Positions 60,201-60,695 of a stretch of 60,695 nucleotides of DNA are shown here, piece after piece. The stretch is taken from positions 1 through 60,695 of the forward strand of contig JAIOPP010000124.1 of NCBI GenBank assembly GCA_021413845.1. Reading direction: 5' to 3'. The position numbers were made by a program, and so were the translations under genes. Source of the DNA: Planctomycetia bacterium (lineage in GTDB: Bacteria > Planctomycetota > Planctomycetia > Pirellulales > PNKZ01). Under the pieces are notes generated by a model. That model had not been told where the DNA came from, made no database searches, and saw nothing but the letters and a program-made list of their open reading frames with translations. Numbering within the stretch: the first letter of the stretch is position 1; the number at the start of each line of letters is the position of its first letter.

Positions 60201-60695
60201 TCTCGCCGTCATCCCGGGCGTGCAGTTGGCTAACAACTTGGCTCCGGGTGGTGCGGAAGGGGGCTTTGCGATCTTGAGCGATTTGGAAGCCTACTTCTTC
60301 ATCAAGGCCGTACAAGACGATAACCGCAGCAACGTGTTGCAAGCTCCGAAGGTCACGATGTTCAACGGTCAACAAGCGTTCGTGTCCGATACGGCTCAAA
60401 CGCCGTTCGTCGTGAGCGTGATCCCGGTCGTCGGCGATTTCGCCGCGGCCCAACAACCGGTCATCGTCGTGCTCAACGAAGGAACTTCGCTCAGCGTCCA
60501 GGCCGTCGTGTCGAACGATCGACGCTTCGTCCGCCTCACCTTGGTGCCGTTCTTCAGCCAGATCGGCGATGTGAATACCTTCACCTTCGAAGGGACCTCG
60601 ACGTCGACCCGTAGCACGAGCTCGGAAACGCAAGGTCCGGGCACGCAGAACGACAGCGACCAACAAACGACGACGAACAGCGGTACCACGGTGCA
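57283..60695 (+). CDS. Secretin (PilQ/GspD type), 3' end outside the window
   Basis: This outer-membrane channel subunit is open to the window edge (1137 codons seen). It has a signal peptide (residues ~1-22), an N-terminal helical TPR-like region with several Ala/Gln-rich coiled stretches (about 30-580), and an STN/N-domain block (VSLKFANAPMAQVFEKLSAMTGVPIYIDP in part, near 625-655). A second N domain (LEQTQAVHEQIEDLLNQLRQLQDLQVTIEVRFI in part, near 850-885) follows, then the secretin core (NRSNVLQAPKVTMFNGQQA in part, near 1010-1040). It works with the PilM-type complex upstream. The ATG is 12 bases after AAGGAG; an in-frame GTG 9 bases before it is too close to that site. Confidence 0.93.
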   Translation, partial: MSRHIIAVLALASLFPALTARAGVFDGLAVLTTLSVPGQADAGPDAARRQVDDLLGRARQAMQEGNLETADSLLGRAEGAKTSYSLFHTGDTPKKVRRDLEKLREARGANKAPSDPFAANAKAAPSGAPSAPPAGIIPLPSVTTSAEAPQAANNVDTRTPFNRQLESTPPPGGNQIGMPVPPSTLNLAPNPLAASPAAPASVNAPVAVPNGDPGRKQRALELVRQARGALSAGDIRQADAFAREADALGVPDKEFGPQDDRAWLVLMEIAKRQRPGVVAAGAAMAADDNSFPGSQAIYDPNSDTTRNVPAAATVAGAVPAATSEALKALNAGEEALRRRDTETAQALFRQAEQRYSELAPAERQRLQDRLSLAAGSEPIAPGRSEGNGGLLDQAAQSQMLQTRQMSAEVGKLEQQARQLQETDPAQSQALLQQARVIVEKSTVDSNTKEILIRRLDRDATELKRFVDSNRPRIELLQQNRETQATLDREQQAKLDNQNKLAKLVEEYNVLVDQQRFGEAEVLAKRAQELAPNEPISVQLAVQSKALRRVFNNTDIRAASGDGTVDALTSIAASGIPFDDSQPFRFGRNWQDIKGKRGPVNGDSRRRSPKEVEIEQRLKTPVSLKFANAPMAQVFEKLSAMTGVPIYIDPRGLAAEGVDTATPVSIDISTEISLKSALALILAPHHLTYVIKHEVLKITSDRMRSEEVYSVTYPVGDLVIPIPNFVPTNRMGLAGALADAQANLQGGGLASHAPISVVAQNGSGSTDASVLGQMNVPFGNGSGPAASGQQPNIPFGPGGMGGGVRPDFDSLVDLMTSTIEPETWREAGGTQGEVKHHTSTLSLVITQTQAVHEQIEDLLNQLRQLQDLQVTIEVRFIRLSDNFYEQIGIDFDAKLNDNIDRPFQFFGNPIDPAVGGTVAADTGFPGGPNPARNLTDRDLKAGESVTVGMSAPGVFSSDLDIPFNQSSLQAAAGALAVIPGVQLANNLAPGGAEGGFAILSDLEAYFFIKAVQDDNRSNVLQAPKVTMFNGQQAFVSDTAQTPFVVSVIPVVGDFAAAQQPVIVVLNEGTSLSVQAVVSNDRRFVRLTLVPFFSQIGDVNTFTFEGTSTSTRSTSSETQGPGTQNDSDQQTTTNSGTTV

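Noticed and set aside
57247-60666. A 1139-codon open frame on the minus strand opposite the secretin gene
   Set aside because: It is the reverse shadow of a GC-rich gene with biased codons. The plus strand has a signal peptide and all secretin motifs; the minus frame has none and is Arg/His-rich.

Overview
This is a GC-rich, gene-dense stretch of bacterial chromosome, most likely from a planctomycete of the Pirellulales type (inference). The pointers are the gene order and protein style of the flagellar cluster, a PilM protein fused to a large membrane-anchored C-terminal half, a secretin operon with outsized partner proteins, and several families of short intergenic palindromes and 7-base tandem repeats. 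I saw no rRNA, tRNA, CRISPR array, transposase or phage gene.

Layout. At 1-2928 there is a phosphatidylethanolamine module (psd, pssA) and a secreted LTxxQ-type protein. At 3334-5412 there is malate dehydrogenase, then an alpha/beta-hydrolase-fold protein that has lost its catalytic Ser and His. At 5708-11065 a TPR protein, a FlgN-type chaperone, a soluble NtrB-like histidine kinase and an NtrC-family sigma-54 activator form a regulatory operon. At 11387-31092, directly behind a near-consensus sigma-54 promoter (11336-11351), 22 genes run on the same strand: flgB, flgC, fliE-J, a MotE-like gene, fliK, flgD, flgE, flbD, motA, motB, fliL, fliN, fliO-R and flhB. This run encodes rod/MS-ring, switch, export apparatus, hook and stator parts. 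It lacks fliM (whose usual slot between fliL and fliN is empty), flhA, the distal rod and P/L-ring genes and flagellin, so those must be elsewhere. FliN carries two FliM-like CheY-docking motifs, which is the most interesting functional hint in the window.

At 31201-50837 there is mixed metabolism, mostly on the minus strand: an SDR oxidoreductase, a GNAT acetyltransferase, a glycosyltransferase with a translationally coupled partner, a CNT nucleoside transporter, soluble transhydrogenase, a small CxxC secreted protein with its own terminator, two lower-GC orphan genes (SUKH and DUF4240-like), a thioredoxin lipoprotein beside a beta-propeller/di-heme cytochrome, a DSD1-family PLP enzyme, plsC, cmk and a large glycosidase-like protein.

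At 51330-60695 there is a pilus or type II secretion-like alignment complex: a PilM-PilN-like fusion, two large bitopic proteins and a secretin cut off by the window end.

Intergenic DNA is unusually structured. It holds a covarying hairpin family with an invariant ATGC loop (three copies), a paired inverted two-hairpin element, a 26-bp inverted repeat, arrays built on 7-base units, and tandem duplications that straddle stop codons.
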